DNA from: an uncultured Clostridia bacterium | GTDB taxonomy: Bacteria; Bacillota; Clostridia; Christensenellales; Borkfalkiaceae | Length of the DNA stretch: 61,202 bases | Assembly (NCBI GenBank): GCA_944327465.1 | Contig: CALVHH010000010.1 | Coordinates: 1 to 61,202, forward strand | Reading direction: 5' to 3' | In this document: one piece after another, positions 35,353 through 43,650 of the stretch | Position numbering within the stretch: the first letter of the stretch is position 1 | Layout of the letters: each line of letters opens with the position of its first letter | Program-made: the position numbers and the translations under genes | The notes under the pieces: generated by a model | Database searches by the model: none | What the model saw: the letters and a program-made list of their open reading frames with translations, nothing else | What the model was told of the DNA's origin: nothing

Positions 35353-35733
35353 ATGAAAGGATTGAGGGGCGAACGGCTGGCAAGTCAGTTCCGCGAAGAG
35401 ATATACAACGTCATTTCACTCAAGCTGCGCAATCGTCATCCCGAGCTCAGCGCAATAATAAGCGTCACTCAGGCAGACGTCGCGCCCGACTTAAAGACGG
35501 CAAAGGTGTATGTCAGCATATTTGACCCCGATGCCGCCCGCAAGCAGGCAAGTTTTGAAATTTTAAAGGCAAACGCCGGCTACATCCGCCACGAGCTCGC
35601 CGGCGTGCTCCATCTGCGCACCGTGCCGCAATTGACTTTTATTGCCGATTTGAGCATGGAGTACGGAGCCAAGATAGATAAAATAATCGAAAGTCTCGAA
35701 GAGCAGGAAAATAAAGAAAGTAAAGATGACTGA
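35353..35733 (+). CDS. rbfA: Ribosome-binding factor A
   Basis: A 126-residue KH-fold protein needed for late 30S maturation and cold adaptation. ERLASQFREEIYNVISLKLR near the start, then VTQADVAPDLKTAKVYVSIF (about 37-56) and the HLRTVPQLTFIAD-S segment are diagnostic. AAAGG precedes the ATG. Its end overlaps the DHH phosphoesterase gene by 8 nt. Confidence 0.95.
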   Translation: MKGLRGERLASQFREEIYNVISLKLRNRHPELSAIISVTQADVAPDLKTAKVYVSIFDPDAARKQASFEILKANAGYIRHELAGVLHLRTVPQLTFIADLSMEYGAKIDKIIESLEEQENKESKDD

Positions 35734-36688
35734 AAGCTCGTTAAGCCAGGTAGTTGCACAACTCAATAGCTGCGGCACGTTCGGCGTCATCTGCCACGTC
35801 CGCCCCGACGGCGACGCTCTCGGCAGCGGTCTTGCGCTCGTCCTCGCCCTGCGCGGCGCGGGCAAGCGCGCGTTCATGCTCTGTGAAGAACCTGCGCCGG
35901 AACGGCTCAGGATATTTCCCGCGCTCGGCGAGGTGTATACTTCGGCGCCGGAGGGCGTCGTCTTCGATGCGCTCATCTCCGTGGACTGCGCCGATATCAC
36001 ACGACTCGGCGTGTTTTCGGCAATGTTCCGCAAGTTCAGGGGCGTCACTATAAACATCGACCACCACATATCCAACGACAGGTTCGCAAAAATCAATTAC
36101 GTATACGACTGCCCCGCCACCTGTGAACTCATTCCCGAGGTGCTTTCGGCGGCGGGCATGAGCATTGACAGGGACATTGCCGACCTTTTGGCGCTTGGGC
36201 TGATAACCGACAGCGGCAATTTTTCCCACCGCGACGTATCGGCAAAGACCTTTTCGGTGGCGTCCATGCTCAGGGCTGCCGGCGCGGATATCCCCCGCAT
36301 CGGCTACGAAATGTTCACAAAGCAGAGCAAAAATCGCGCCCTTTTGTATGTGCGCGTATTGAAATCCATGCGTTTTTGTCTGGACGACCGCTTGGTGTTT
36401 CTCACCGTCACGCAGAAAGATTTTGCCGAAACCGACACCGAAAAGAGCCAGACCGAAGGCTTTGTCGATTTCCCTCTCTCCATCGAAGGCGTCGAAGCTT
36501 CGATAGCTTTAATGGAGGTAAAGCGCGGCCAGTACAAGGCTTCGCTGCGCAGCAAGCGCATAAACGTCAACGCCGTCGCATCCGAATTCGGCGGGGGCGG
36601 GCATATACTCGCCAGCGGCTGCATGCTCTTCGGCGAATACGAAGAAGTTATCGAACGCCTCACATACGCGGTCTATAAACAGTTATGA
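35726..36688 (+). CDS. nrnA: DHH-family nanoRNase/pAp phosphatase (NrnA-like)
   Basis: Degrades very short RNA oligonucleotides and dephosphorylates pAp in homologues. The 320-residue protein has VRPDGDALGSG (about 26-36), the DHH motif in NIDHHISND (about 110-118), a second Asp motif LITDSGNFSHR and the DHHA1 domain ending GGGGHILASGCM (about 291-302). It overlaps rbfA and, through ATGA, truB. This position between rbfA and truB is standard in Firmicutes. Confidence 0.93.
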   Translation: MTESSLSQVVAQLNSCGTFGVICHVRPDGDALGSGLALVLALRGAGKRAFMLCEEPAPERLRIFPALGEVYTSAPEGVVFDALISVDCADITRLGVFSAMFRKFRGVTINIDHHISNDRFAKINYVYDCPATCELIPEVLSAAGMSIDRDIADLLALGLITDSGNFSHRDVSAKTFSVASMLRAAGADIPRIGYEMFTKQSKNRALLYVRVLKSMRFCLDDRLVFLTVTQKDFAETDTEKSQTEGFVDFPLSIEGVEASIALMEVKRGQYKASLRSKRINVNAVASEFGGGGHILASGCMLFGEYEEVIERLTYAVYKQL

Positions 36689-37533
36689 CGGGTTTTATAA
36701 ATATAAACAAGGCAGCCGGCGTCAGCTCGGCAAGGGAAGTGGCTGTTGTAAAGCGGCTTACGGGCAGCCCTTGCGGACACATGGGCACGCTCGATCCCAT
36801 GGCTGTCGGCGTATTGCCCGTAGGTATAGGCAACGCCTGCAGGCTGTTCGACTATTTTTTGACCAAGCGCAAGACCTATCATGCCACGTTCCGCTTCGGC
36901 AAGGACTACGATACCCTCGATACCACGGGCACGATAGTGGCTGAAGGCGGCGCCGTTCCTTCAATGGACGACATCCGCGCCGTGCTTCCCTCGCTTGTCG
37001 GCGACGTTATGCAGGTGCCCCCCAGATACAGCGCCAGGAGCGTCGGCGGCAGACGCGGTTACGCAATGGCAAGGGCGGGCGAGGACTTCACTCTGCCTCC
37101 CAAAAAGGTCAGCATCTATTCCATAGAAGCTGTATCCCGCCGCTCGGAGACCGAATACGACTTTATCATAGAGTGCGGCGGCGGCACGTATATCCGCTCG
37201 ATCTGCCGCGACATGGCAAAAATGCTCTCAACCCATGCCGCCATGAGCGCGCTCGTGCGCACGGCAAGCGGACCGTTTGGCATAGAAGACGCCGTAACAA
37301 GCCAAAGTCTGGATGCAGACAACATAAATTCGCATATTATTCCCGTTCAGAGCGTGCTGCCCTTCGGGGAAGCGCACATCGACGGCGCCGAACAGAAAAA
37401 ACTCCTCAACGGACTGTCCGCCGCCACACAGCTCGCGGACGGAACATATAAAATATTTCTCGGGGACGGCTCGTTTTACGGCTTAGGTCTGGCGCAAGAC
37501 GGTCGTTTTAAGGTAAAGACAAAGTTATGTTAG
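36685..37533 (+). CDS. truB: tRNA pseudouridine-55 synthase TruB
   Basis: Makes pseudouridine 55 in the tRNA T-loop. The 282-residue protein starts MTGFININKAAGVSS and carries GHMGTLDPMAVGVLPVGIG with catalytic Asp37, CGGGTYIRSICRDMA (about 164-178) and the C-terminal domain. The ATG overlaps the nrnA stop, and the end overlaps ribF by 7 nt, so rbfA to nfo is one tightly coupled run. Confidence 0.95.
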   Translation: MTGFININKAAGVSSAREVAVVKRLTGSPCGHMGTLDPMAVGVLPVGIGNACRLFDYFLTKRKTYHATFRFGKDYDTLDTTGTIVAEGGAVPSMDDIRAVLPSLVGDVMQVPPRYSARSVGGRRGYAMARAGEDFTLPPKKVSIYSIEAVSRRSETEYDFIIECGGGTYIRSICRDMAKMLSTHAAMSALVRTASGPFGIEDAVTSQSLDADNINSHIIPVQSVLPFGEAHIDGAEQKKLLNGLSAATQLADGTYKIFLGDGSFYGLGLAQDGRFKVKTKLC

Positions 37534-39041
37534 ATATCATCGAATACGCAAAGGACGAATACGCATTTCCCTCGCTCATAGTGCTCGGCTGTTTCGACGC
37601 CATCCACGCGGGTCACAGGGAGCTCTTTAAAAAGGCAAAGCTCCAGGCAAAGATAAACGGGCTCGACCTCGGCGTCATGATGTTCAGGGACGGCAAGGGC
37701 GGCAGGCAGGTCTATTCGTTTGAAGAGCGCGTTGCAATGCTCGCGCCGTTCAACGTAAAATTTGTGCTCGTCATCGATTTTACCCCCGAATTTAAGGAGA
37801 TAGCTCCCCTCGATTTCCTCGCCGCCATCGAAGACAAAATAAACGTCAAGGCATACATGAGCGGCAAGGATTTCCGCTTCGGCAAGGGCGCCAAGGGCAA
37901 GTCCTCCACATTAAAAAATTATGCCGAGGACGAGGATAACGGCGTCTGGTACATGCCCGTAAAGGACGTAATGTGCGAAGGCGAAAAGATATCCACCACG
38001 CTCATAAAGCGCTGCCTCGAAGAGGGCGACGTCCGCCGTGCCGGTAGGCTGCTGGGCGAAAACTTCTATGTTGAAGGCACCGTCGTGCACGGCGCCAGGC
38101 GCGGCGCGGCACTGCTCGGCTTCCCCACGGTAAATATAAAATACCCCGAGTGGAAATATCCCGTCAGGCAGGGCGTGTACAAAGTTACCGTCGGCATCGA
38201 CGGCGGTACATACCTCGGCATAGCCAACTTTGGCGGCAGACCTACTTTCGGCGACGAAGAGGAGCTGCTCGAAGTTCACATAAAGGACTTCGAAGGCGAC
38301 CTCTACGGCAAGACTTTAAAAGTAGGTTTCGTCGGTTACATGCGCTCTGTCCGCAGGTTTGCCGACCCTGCCGAACTTGCGGCTCAGCTTACCGAAGACA
38401 AGGCGGCGCTCGGTCTGTCCGAAGAACAGTTCTTTGCCCGCTACCCGCTTGAAGAAGCAGCCGAAAGCTCTGCACAGCCTCAGGCGGAGCAGATAGAGGG
38501 CGAGTGCGTTCCCGCGCAGCAAGTTTCCTGCGGCGGATCCGCCCCCGAAGCCGCGTCGCAGCAGGCGGAAGAAGACACCGCACAGCCCGTAATGGAACAG
38601 TCTGCCGATATCGGCGCCGCAAGCATGTGCGAGATGGTGGCGGAAATCCCTCCCGCATGGCTTCTGCTCTCCGAAACGGTCGCCGGCGAGGATATTCCCG
38701 TCACGCCTTCCGAACCCGCCGAAGGCATAGAAGAAGATATCGCACCCTCCGAAGAAATTATTGAAGAGGCGGCGCAAATTCAATCAGCCGATGTCATCGA
38801 AGAAGTCGTAGAAGAATCAACCGAACCTCAGCCCGAAGAAGTTGTTGAAGAGGCAGCCGAACCTCAGTCCGAAGAAGTTGTCGAAGAGACAGCCGAACCT
38901 CAGCCCGAAGAAGCTGTTGAAGAGGCAGCCGAACCTCAGCCCGAAGAAGCTGTTGAAGAGGCAGCCGAACCTCAGCCCGACGAGGTCGCCGAAGAAGGGT
39001 TACAACCTCTCGGCGAGGAGCAGGTGGAAGGCAATGATTAA
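37527..39041 (+). CDS. ribF: Bifunctional riboflavin kinase/FAD synthetase with acidic repeat tail
   Basis: Phosphorylates riboflavin and adenylylates FMN. The N-terminal FMN adenylyltransferase domain (about 15-170) has LGCFDAIHAGHRELF and YMSGKDFRFGKGAKG; the kinase domain (about 180-305) has GRLLGENFYVEGTVVHG, LLGFPTVNI and NFGGRPTFG. The enzyme would normally end near residue 310. Here about 190 further residues follow, rich in Glu, Pro, Ala and Gln, with five 12-residue repeats of the type EEVVEEAAEPQP (425-484). The tail has no recognised domain and looks intrinsically disordered and strongly acidic. nfo overlaps the end by 8 nt. Confidence 0.94.
   Translation: MLDIIEYAKDEYAFPSLIVLGCFDAIHAGHRELFKKAKLQAKINGLDLGVMMFRDGKGGRQVYSFEERVAMLAPFNVKFVLVIDFTPEFKEIAPLDFLAAIEDKINVKAYMSGKDFRFGKGAKGKSSTLKNYAEDEDNGVWYMPVKDVMCEGEKISTTLIKRCLEEGDVRRAGRLLGENFYVEGTVVHGARRGAALLGFPTVNIKYPEWKYPVRQGVYKVTVGIDGGTYLGIANFGGRPTFGDEEELLEVHIKDFEGDLYGKTLKVGFVGYMRSVRRFADPAELAAQLTEDKAALGLSEEQFFARYPLEEAAESSAQPQAEQIEGECVPAQQVSCGGSAPEAASQQAEEDTAQPVMEQSADIGAASMCEMVAEIPPAWLLLSETVAGEDIPVTPSEPAEGIEEDIAPSEEIIEEAAQIQSADVIEEVVEESTEPQPEEVVEEAAEPQSEEVVEETAEPQPEEAVEEAAEPQPEEAVEEAAEPQPDEVAEEGLQPLGEEQVEGND
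38799..38978 (+). repeat. Five 36-bp tandem repeats inside ribF
   Basis: Five consecutive 36-bp units (38799-38834, 38835-38870, 38871-38906, 38907-38942, 38943-38978), each coding for 12 residues. The last units are almost identical at the DNA level, suggesting recent slippage-type expansion. The unit length preserves the frame. Confidence 0.95.
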
Positions 39042-39882
39042 GTTCGGACCGAGCGGCAACAGCGCCAGCTTTTACGCCATGGGCTACAAGCACACCGCCG
39101 AAGCTCCCGAATACCTTAAAAAATTCGGGCTCGACTGTTTTGAATATTCCTTCGGCCGCGGCATAACGCTTTCTAAAGAAAAGGCAGAAGAGATAGGTGC
39201 GGCATTTGCCGATGCGGGCATGGAAATAAGCGTGCACGCGCCCTATTTCATAAACTTTGCCAATCCCGAAGAAGAAGCCGCCCAAAAGTCCTACGGCTAT
39301 GTTTTAAACAGCGCAAGGTACTTAAAGCATTTCGGCGGCAGCAGGCTGGTCTTTCATCCCGCCGCACAGGGAAAGCAGTCGCGCACGGAAGCCGTTGAAA
39401 GAACTGCCGACCGACTGAAAACGCTGCGCGACATGATATACGAAAACGGGCTTCAGGATATAATGTACTGCCCCGAAACGATGGGCAAGCTCGCGCAGAT
39501 AGGTACCCTCGAAGAGGTCGTCGAATTCTGCAAGATAGATAAAATTTACACCCCCGCAATAGACTTCGGGCACATCAATGCCCGCGAGCAGGGCAGTTTA
39601 AAGACAGTTGAAGATTATAAAAGCCGCCTCGAGTACGCCATAGGCGAGCTCGGCTATGACAGGATGAAGAACTTCCATGTGCACTTTTCAAAGATCATGT
39701 ACGGCGGAAAGGGCGAAATAAAGCACCTCACTTTCGAAGACGCCGTATACGGTCCGCAGTTCGAACCGCTTGCCGTCGCTTTGAAGGAGCTCGGGCTGCA
39801 GCCGTACATAGTCAGCGAATCGGACGGCACCCAGGCAGAAGACGCCAAAGCCATGAAGGATATTTATTTTAATACTCTTTGA
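39034..39882 (+). CDS. nfo: Endonuclease IV-like AP endonuclease
   Basis: Zinc-dependent TIM-barrel enzyme that cuts DNA at abasic sites. The 282-residue product begins MIKFGPSGNSASFYA. Likely metal ligands are visible in order: His in VHAPYFINF (about 69), His in VFHPAA (about 107), Glu in CPETMGK, Asp/His in DFGHINA, His in HVHFSKI and Glu in SESDGTQ near the C-terminus. The ATG at 39034 overlaps ribF. An open frame continues upstream only because the ribF repeats lack stops in all frames. It closes the long operon; a promoter follows immediately. Confidence 0.92.
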   Translation: MIKFGPSGNSASFYAMGYKHTAEAPEYLKKFGLDCFEYSFGRGITLSKEKAEEIGAAFADAGMEISVHAPYFINFANPEEEAAQKSYGYVLNSARYLKHFGGSRLVFHPAAQGKQSRTEAVERTADRLKTLRDMIYENGLQDIMYCPETMGKLAQIGTLEEVVEFCKIDKIYTPAIDFGHINAREQGSLKTVEDYKSRLEYAIGELGYDRMKNFHVHFSKIMYGGKGEIKHLTFEDAVYGPQFEPLAVALKELGLQPYIVSESDGTQAEDAKAMKDIYFNTL

Positions 39883-39884
39883 TG

Positions 39885-39913
39885 TTGACATGCGGCATTA
39901 AATTTGATAAAAT
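39885..39913 (+). promoter_or_regulatory. Near-consensus leaderless promoter of the M24 peptidase gene
   Basis: Consensus TTGACA (39885-39890), 17-nt spacer, TAAAAT (39908-39913). The ATG at 39922 follows after 8 nt, so the predicted transcription start is within about 1-2 nt of the start codon. There is no ribosome-binding site. Confidence 0.75.
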
Positions 39914-39921
39914 ATTTACAA

Positions 39922-40974
39922 ATGAACAGGTCATTATCGCAAAAAATTCTCAACGCGTCGGGCGCCGAAGCGCTCGTCGTCACACAGCCTGACCTCAGGT
40001 TTTATTTAACTTCTTTCGAAAGCTCGTTCGGCGTCGTCATTGCCGACGCCGTAAGTACGCGCTTTCTCACCGACAGCCGCTATCTCGAGGCGGCAAAGTC
40101 GTCGGTGGCAGAGGGCATCCGCGTAGAGGAGTACCCTCGCGGCGAAAGTCTGGCTTCGCTGCTCGGCGGCTATAAGAGCATCGCCGTCTCGCTTGAAAAC
40201 ACCCCGGCAACCGACTATCTCGCGTTAAAGTCGGCGGGCTATGAAATATTGAACAGCACTCCCGCATTCGAAGAGTGCATGGCGGTAAAATCCCCCGAAG
40301 AGCTCGCAGCCGTAAAGGCGGCGTGCGTTGCGGCAGACAACGCCTTCATCGCGCTGCTGCCCCAAATCAAGGAGGGCATGACCGAAAACGAAGTCGCCGC
40401 ACTGCTCGAATATCTCATGCGCGGCAACGGCGCGTCCGGCACAAGTTTTTCAACCATCTGCGCATTCGGCGCCAACGCCAGCGTGCCCCATCACGAAACG
40501 GGCAATACAAAGCTCAAATTCGGCGACATCGTGCTCATCGACTTCGGCTGTAAGGTCGGCGGTTACTGCTCGGACTGCACGCGCACGCTGCTGTTCGGCG
40601 ACGACGGCAGGCACGGTCAGTTCAAATCGGCATATGCACATGTGCTGAAGGCGCACATGCTCGTAAAGGAAAAGTTCACCTCGGGCATGACGGGCAGCCA
40701 GGGCGACGCCATCGCCCGCGACTACCTCAAAGAACACGGTCTGGACAAGTATTTTACCCATTCTCTGGGTCACGGCATAGGCATAAACATACACGAAAAC
40801 CCCAATCTTTCGCCCAAGAGCAACAGCGTCTTTGCCGACGGCATGGTCTTTTCGGACGAACCGGGCGTGTATTTCGAAGGCGAGTTCGGCATCAGGATAG
40901 AAGATACCGTAACTCTTCATAACGGCAGGGTGGTCAGCCTCACCGACAGCGACAAATCTCTCACCATTTTATAA
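39922..40974 (+). CDS. Xaa-Pro aminopeptidase/dipeptidase, M24 family
   Basis: Dinuclear-metal peptidase that removes residues next to proline. The 351-residue protein has a creatinase-type N-domain (about 1-125) and a pita-bread catalytic domain. Metal ligands are in DFGCKVGGYCSDCTRT (Asp207 and Asp218), the SLGHGIG histidine (about 286), EPGVY glutamate and the final GIRIED glutamate. The start is ATG 39922; a TTG at 39904 is in frame but lies inside the promoter. It is followed by efp, a conserved pairing in Firmicutes. Confidence 0.93.
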   Translation: MNRSLSQKILNASGAEALVVTQPDLRFYLTSFESSFGVVIADAVSTRFLTDSRYLEAAKSSVAEGIRVEEYPRGESLASLLGGYKSIAVSLENTPATDYLALKSAGYEILNSTPAFEECMAVKSPEELAAVKAACVAADNAFIALLPQIKEGMTENEVAALLEYLMRGNGASGTSFSTICAFGANASVPHHETGNTKLKFGDIVLIDFGCKVGGYCSDCTRTLLFGDDGRHGQFKSAYAHVLKAHMLVKEKFTSGMTGSQGDAIARDYLKEHGLDKYFTHSLGHGIGINIHENPNLSPKSNSVFADGMVFSDEPGVYFEGEFGIRIEDTVTLHNGRVVSLTDSDKSLTIL

Positions 40975-41095
40975 AGGCGGTATTCTTGTTCTGCGGCGCA
41001 GCGCTGAGCGTACGGAGATATTATTTCCGCTGTGTATGCCGCCGCGGACGCACAATTTTTGAAAAACAAAAAATCTATATTAGGAGAATAAATAT

Positions 41096-41671
41096 ATGGC
41101 ATCCATTTTAGCAGGCGATATCAGGAAAGGCGTGACCTTTGAATACAACAACAAGGGCGTATATACGGTAACCGACTTCCAGCACGTCAAGCCCGGCAAG
41201 GGTGCGGCGTTCGTCCGTGCCACGCTCAAGAACGTAGTCACCGGTCAGGTGCTGTCGGATATCACTTTCAACCCCACCGCTAAGCTTGAAACGGCTCAGG
41301 TGGAGACAAGAAAGATGACATATTCTTATACCGACGGCGAGTTCTATTATTTCATGGACCCCGACAGTTTCGAAATGATAACTTTGAACTTCGACCAGGT
41401 CGAAGACGCATTAAAGTACATCAAGGAAAACGATACCGTCACCATCAAATTCCTCTACGGCAACGCATTCTCCGTTGAGCCCGAAAACTTCGTCGAACTC
41501 AAGATAATTGAGTGCGAACCCGGCGTAAAGGGCAACACCGCGACCAACGCAATGAAGAACGCCAAGGTCGAAACGGGCGCCACCATCCAGGTCCCCATGT
41601 TCATAGAAGAGGGCGAAGTCATCCGCATCGACACCCGCAGCGGCGAGTACATGTCCCGCGTTGGCAAGTAA
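41096..41671 (+). CDS. efp: Translation elongation factor P
   Basis: Relieves ribosome stalling at polyproline stretches. The 191-residue three-domain protein has the N-terminal KOW-like domain with loop [10 protein letters not shown], whose Lys35 corresponds to the tip residue modified in other bacteria, and the C-terminal OB signature [20 protein letters not shown] (about 162-181). TAGGAG is 10 nt before the ATG. The 121-nt gap after the peptidase gene holds no obvious promoter. No EF-P modification gene is visible here. Confidence 0.97.
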   Translation: MASILAGDIRKGVTFEYNNKGVYTVTDFQHVKPGKGAAFVRATLKNVVTGQVLSDITFNPTAKLETAQVETRKMTYSYTDGEFYYFMDPDSFEMITLNFDQVEDALKYIKENDTVTIKFLYGNAFSVEPENFVELKIIECEPGVKGNTATNAMKNAKVETGATIQVPMFIEEGEVIRIDTRSGEYMSRVGK

Positions 41672-41676
41672 TTTAA

Positions 41677-42114
41677 ATGCGTGCCGTCATTCAGCGGGTT
41701 AAAAAGACGTCGCTGTCCGTCGACGGCGCACTCATATCCGAAATACCTTTCGGGCTCGCGGTCTATCTCGGAATAGGCGTCGGCGACGACGCTTCGCTCT
41801 GCGCTAAGATGGCGGGAAAGATTGCCAGACTGCGCATATTTGAAGATGATGCGGGCAAGATGAACCTCTCCGTGACCGATGTCGGCGGCGAGGTGCTGCT
41901 CATATCCCAATTCACTCTGTACGGCGACTGCTCGCACGGCAATCGCCCGAGTTTTACGATGGCAGAAGAACCCGTGCGTGCGCAGACGCTGTATGAATGC
42001 GTCGCAAAAGAGCTGCGCAGTCTCGGCGTAATTGTCGGTACGGGAGTATTCGGCGCCGATATGAAGATAGAGCAGTTCAACGACGGCCCCGTCACAATAA
42101 TATACGAACTTTAA
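41677..42114 (+). CDS. dtd: D-aminoacyl-tRNA deacylase
   Basis: Hydrolyses D-amino acids (and glycine on tRNA-Ala in homologues) from tRNA. The 145-residue protein begins MRAVIQRVKKTSLSVDG and contains LLISQFTLYGD (about 77-87, the SQFTL active-site motif) and a C-terminal region equivalent to the Gly-cis-Pro motif (NDGPVTIIYEL rather than the usual N-x-GPVT). It lies 5 nt after efp and is followed by a terminator. Confidence 0.94.
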   Translation: MRAVIQRVKKTSLSVDGALISEIPFGLAVYLGIGVGDDASLCAKMAGKIARLRIFEDDAGKMNLSVTDVGGEVLLISQFTLYGDCSHGNRPSFTMAEEPVRAQTLYECVAKELRSLGVIVGTGVFGADMKIEQFNDGPVTIIYEL

Positions 42115-42115
42115 A

Positions 42116-42145
42116 ATGCAGGGCGAGTAATCGCCCTGCATATTG
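42116..42145 (+). terminator. Intrinsic terminator after dtd
   Basis: An 11-bp perfect stem (42116-42126 with 42131-42141) with a GTAA loop, followed by ATTG. The T-run is short. Confidence 0.65.
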
Positions 42146-42197
42146 CTGTAAAAATACCGCTCATCACTGTCACGAGAGCTCCGGTTTTATTTGCGTC

Positions 42198-43034
42198 ATG
42201 AAAATTACCTTTCTCGGAACGGGCGCGGCGGAAGGCGTGCCCGCAATGTTTTGTAACTGCAGTTTCTGCAACGCCGTCAGGTCGGCAGGCAGGGGGGAAG
42301 TGCGCACCCGCACTCAGGTGCTCATCGACGGGGACATCTCCATAGATTTCCCGCCGGAAGCGTATTACCATTCGTTTGCCATGGGCGTCGATCTCTCCGC
42401 GCTCAGGTGCCTGCTCGTTACTCATTCCCATATGGACCACTTTTACGCGCACGACTTTATACTGCGCGGCTACAAGTACGCCGTTTTAAAGGAGAACGTG
42501 CTCGATATTTACGGCAATGCCGAAGTGGAAAAGGTCTTCGCCGAGTGTACCGCCCGCGAAATGAAGCCGCAGGTCGCGCCGCATGTGCGCTTCGGGCGCG
42601 TCGGACCGTATTCGGTCTTTGAAGCCTGCGGCGCAAGGATAATAACCGTACCCGCCGAACATTCAAAGACGGAGGAGGCTCTCCTCTATTATGTAGAGCG
42701 CGGCGGAAAGGGGTATCTGCACCTGCACGATACGGGCAATGTCGGCGACGGCGCGATGCAATTTCTTGCCGGCTGCGGCGCGTTTGCCGACGTCGTCGCA
42801 TACGACTGCACCTTCGGCAGCAGCGCAGGCAATTTCACCGCAAGGCACATGGGCGTTCCCGATATCGTAGTTATAAGGCAAAAGCTGCTCTCTGCGGGCA
42901 TAACCGGCGCCGATGCAAAACACATAATCACCCACTTTTCGCACAACTGTTCGCCTTGGCGCTCGTCCATGGACAGACTTGCGCGCGAACACGGTCTGAT
43001 TGCCGCATACGACGGCATGGCGGTGGAAGCATGA
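42198..43034 (+). CDS. MBL-fold metallohydrolase, PhnP-like
   Basis: A 278-residue metallo-beta-lactamase-fold hydrolase. GTGAAEGVPA near the start, a CNCSFC cysteine cluster (Cys19, Cys21, Cys24) that resembles the structural zinc site of PhnP-type cyclic phosphodiesterases, and THSHMDH (75-81, the HxHxDH dinuclear metal site) are visible; later histidines (HDTG, THFSHN) complete the site. The start is ATG 42198; the frame is open further upstream inside dtd. Substrate unknown, a cyclic phosphodiester being likely from the family. ATGA overlap couples it to the next gene. Confidence 0.88.
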   Translation: MKITFLGTGAAEGVPAMFCNCSFCNAVRSAGRGEVRTRTQVLIDGDISIDFPPEAYYHSFAMGVDLSALRCLLVTHSHMDHFYAHDFILRGYKYAVLKENVLDIYGNAEVEKVFAECTAREMKPQVAPHVRFGRVGPYSVFEACGARIITVPAEHSKTEEALLYYVERGGKGYLHLHDTGNVGDGAMQFLAGCGAFADVVAYDCTFGSSAGNFTARHMGVPDIVVIRQKLLSAGITGADAKHIITHFSHNCSPWRSSMDRLAREHGLIAAYDGMAVEA

Positions 43035-43594
43035 ATATTTTCAGACATTTTATCACAATAACGCGCCACAGGCATAAGGTCATGGCGCTGTGTTTCAAAG
43101 TCGGGCTGTACGCACAGGGATTTGCGCACGACCTTTCAAAGTATACGCCGTCCGAATTCATTCCCGGCGCAAAGTACTATCAGGGCAGCCGCAGCCCGCA
43201 GGCGAGGGAGAGGGAGCTCTTCGGCTACTCAGCCGCATGGCTGCATCACAAGGGCAGGAACAGGCATCACTTCGAGTACTGGGTGGATTCGGGTGCGGAC
43301 AATAATTTTGTGTTCGTAAAGATGCCTGCAAAATATTTTGCCGAAATGATATGCGACAGGATTGCGGCAAGCAAGATATATATGGGCAAAAACTATACCG
43401 ACGCAAAGCCGCTTGAATACTTCAACACCCGCACCCATAAGTCGGGCATGAACGCCGCCACCTGCGCCGATTTGGAGTATTTTTTAAAGATGCTCGCCGA
43501 ACACGGCGAAAAATACATGCTCGCCCGCCTTAAAAAATTTGTAAAAGAGGAGAGCGCGGCTGAAAAGAAAGCTAAAAGCCGTGCCCGTACATAA
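43031..43594 (+). CDS. DUF5662 family protein
   Basis: A 187-residue protein of the DUF5662 family, recognised from the histidine-rich HDLSKYTPSEFIPGAKYYQG (about 38-57), YSAAWLHHKGRNRHHFEYW (about 71-89) and MICDRIAASKIYMG segments. The conserved His/Asp pattern suggests a metal site, but no activity is known to me. Overlaps the MBL-fold gene by ATGA, suggesting joint function. The C-terminus is Lys/Glu rich. A shared terminator separates it from convergent aspS. Confidence 0.85.
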   Translation: MNIFRHFITITRHRHKVMALCFKVGLYAQGFAHDLSKYTPSEFIPGAKYYQGSRSPQARERELFGYSAAWLHHKGRNRHHFEYWVDSGADNNFVFVKMPAKYFAEMICDRIAASKIYMGKNYTDAKPLEYFNTRTHKSGMNAATCADLEYFLKMLAEHGEKYMLARLKKFVKEESAAEKKAKSRART

Positions 43595-43604
43595 TTCAAC
43601 AATA

Positions 43605-43645
43605 AAACGGCTCCGCGCTTGCCGAACGCAAGCGCGGAGCCGTTT
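43605..43645. terminator. Bidirectional terminator between convergent genes
   Basis: A perfect 17-bp stem (43605-43621 with 43629-43645) flanked by AAA and TTT on the two sides. It ends both the DUF5662 gene (plus) and aspS (minus). Confidence 0.85.
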
Positions 43646-43650
43646 AAAAT

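Noticed and set aside
38799-38978. 36-bp period suggestive of a CRISPR array
   Set aside because: Units are directly adjacent with no spacers, are in frame within ribF and encode a 12-residue repeat. No cas genes are present.
38842-39033. Upstream extension of the endonuclease IV frame with a repeated KRQPNLSPKKLL-type peptide
   Set aside because: It is the ribF 36-bp repeat read in another frame; repeats without stops keep all frames open. The nfo family start is at 39034.
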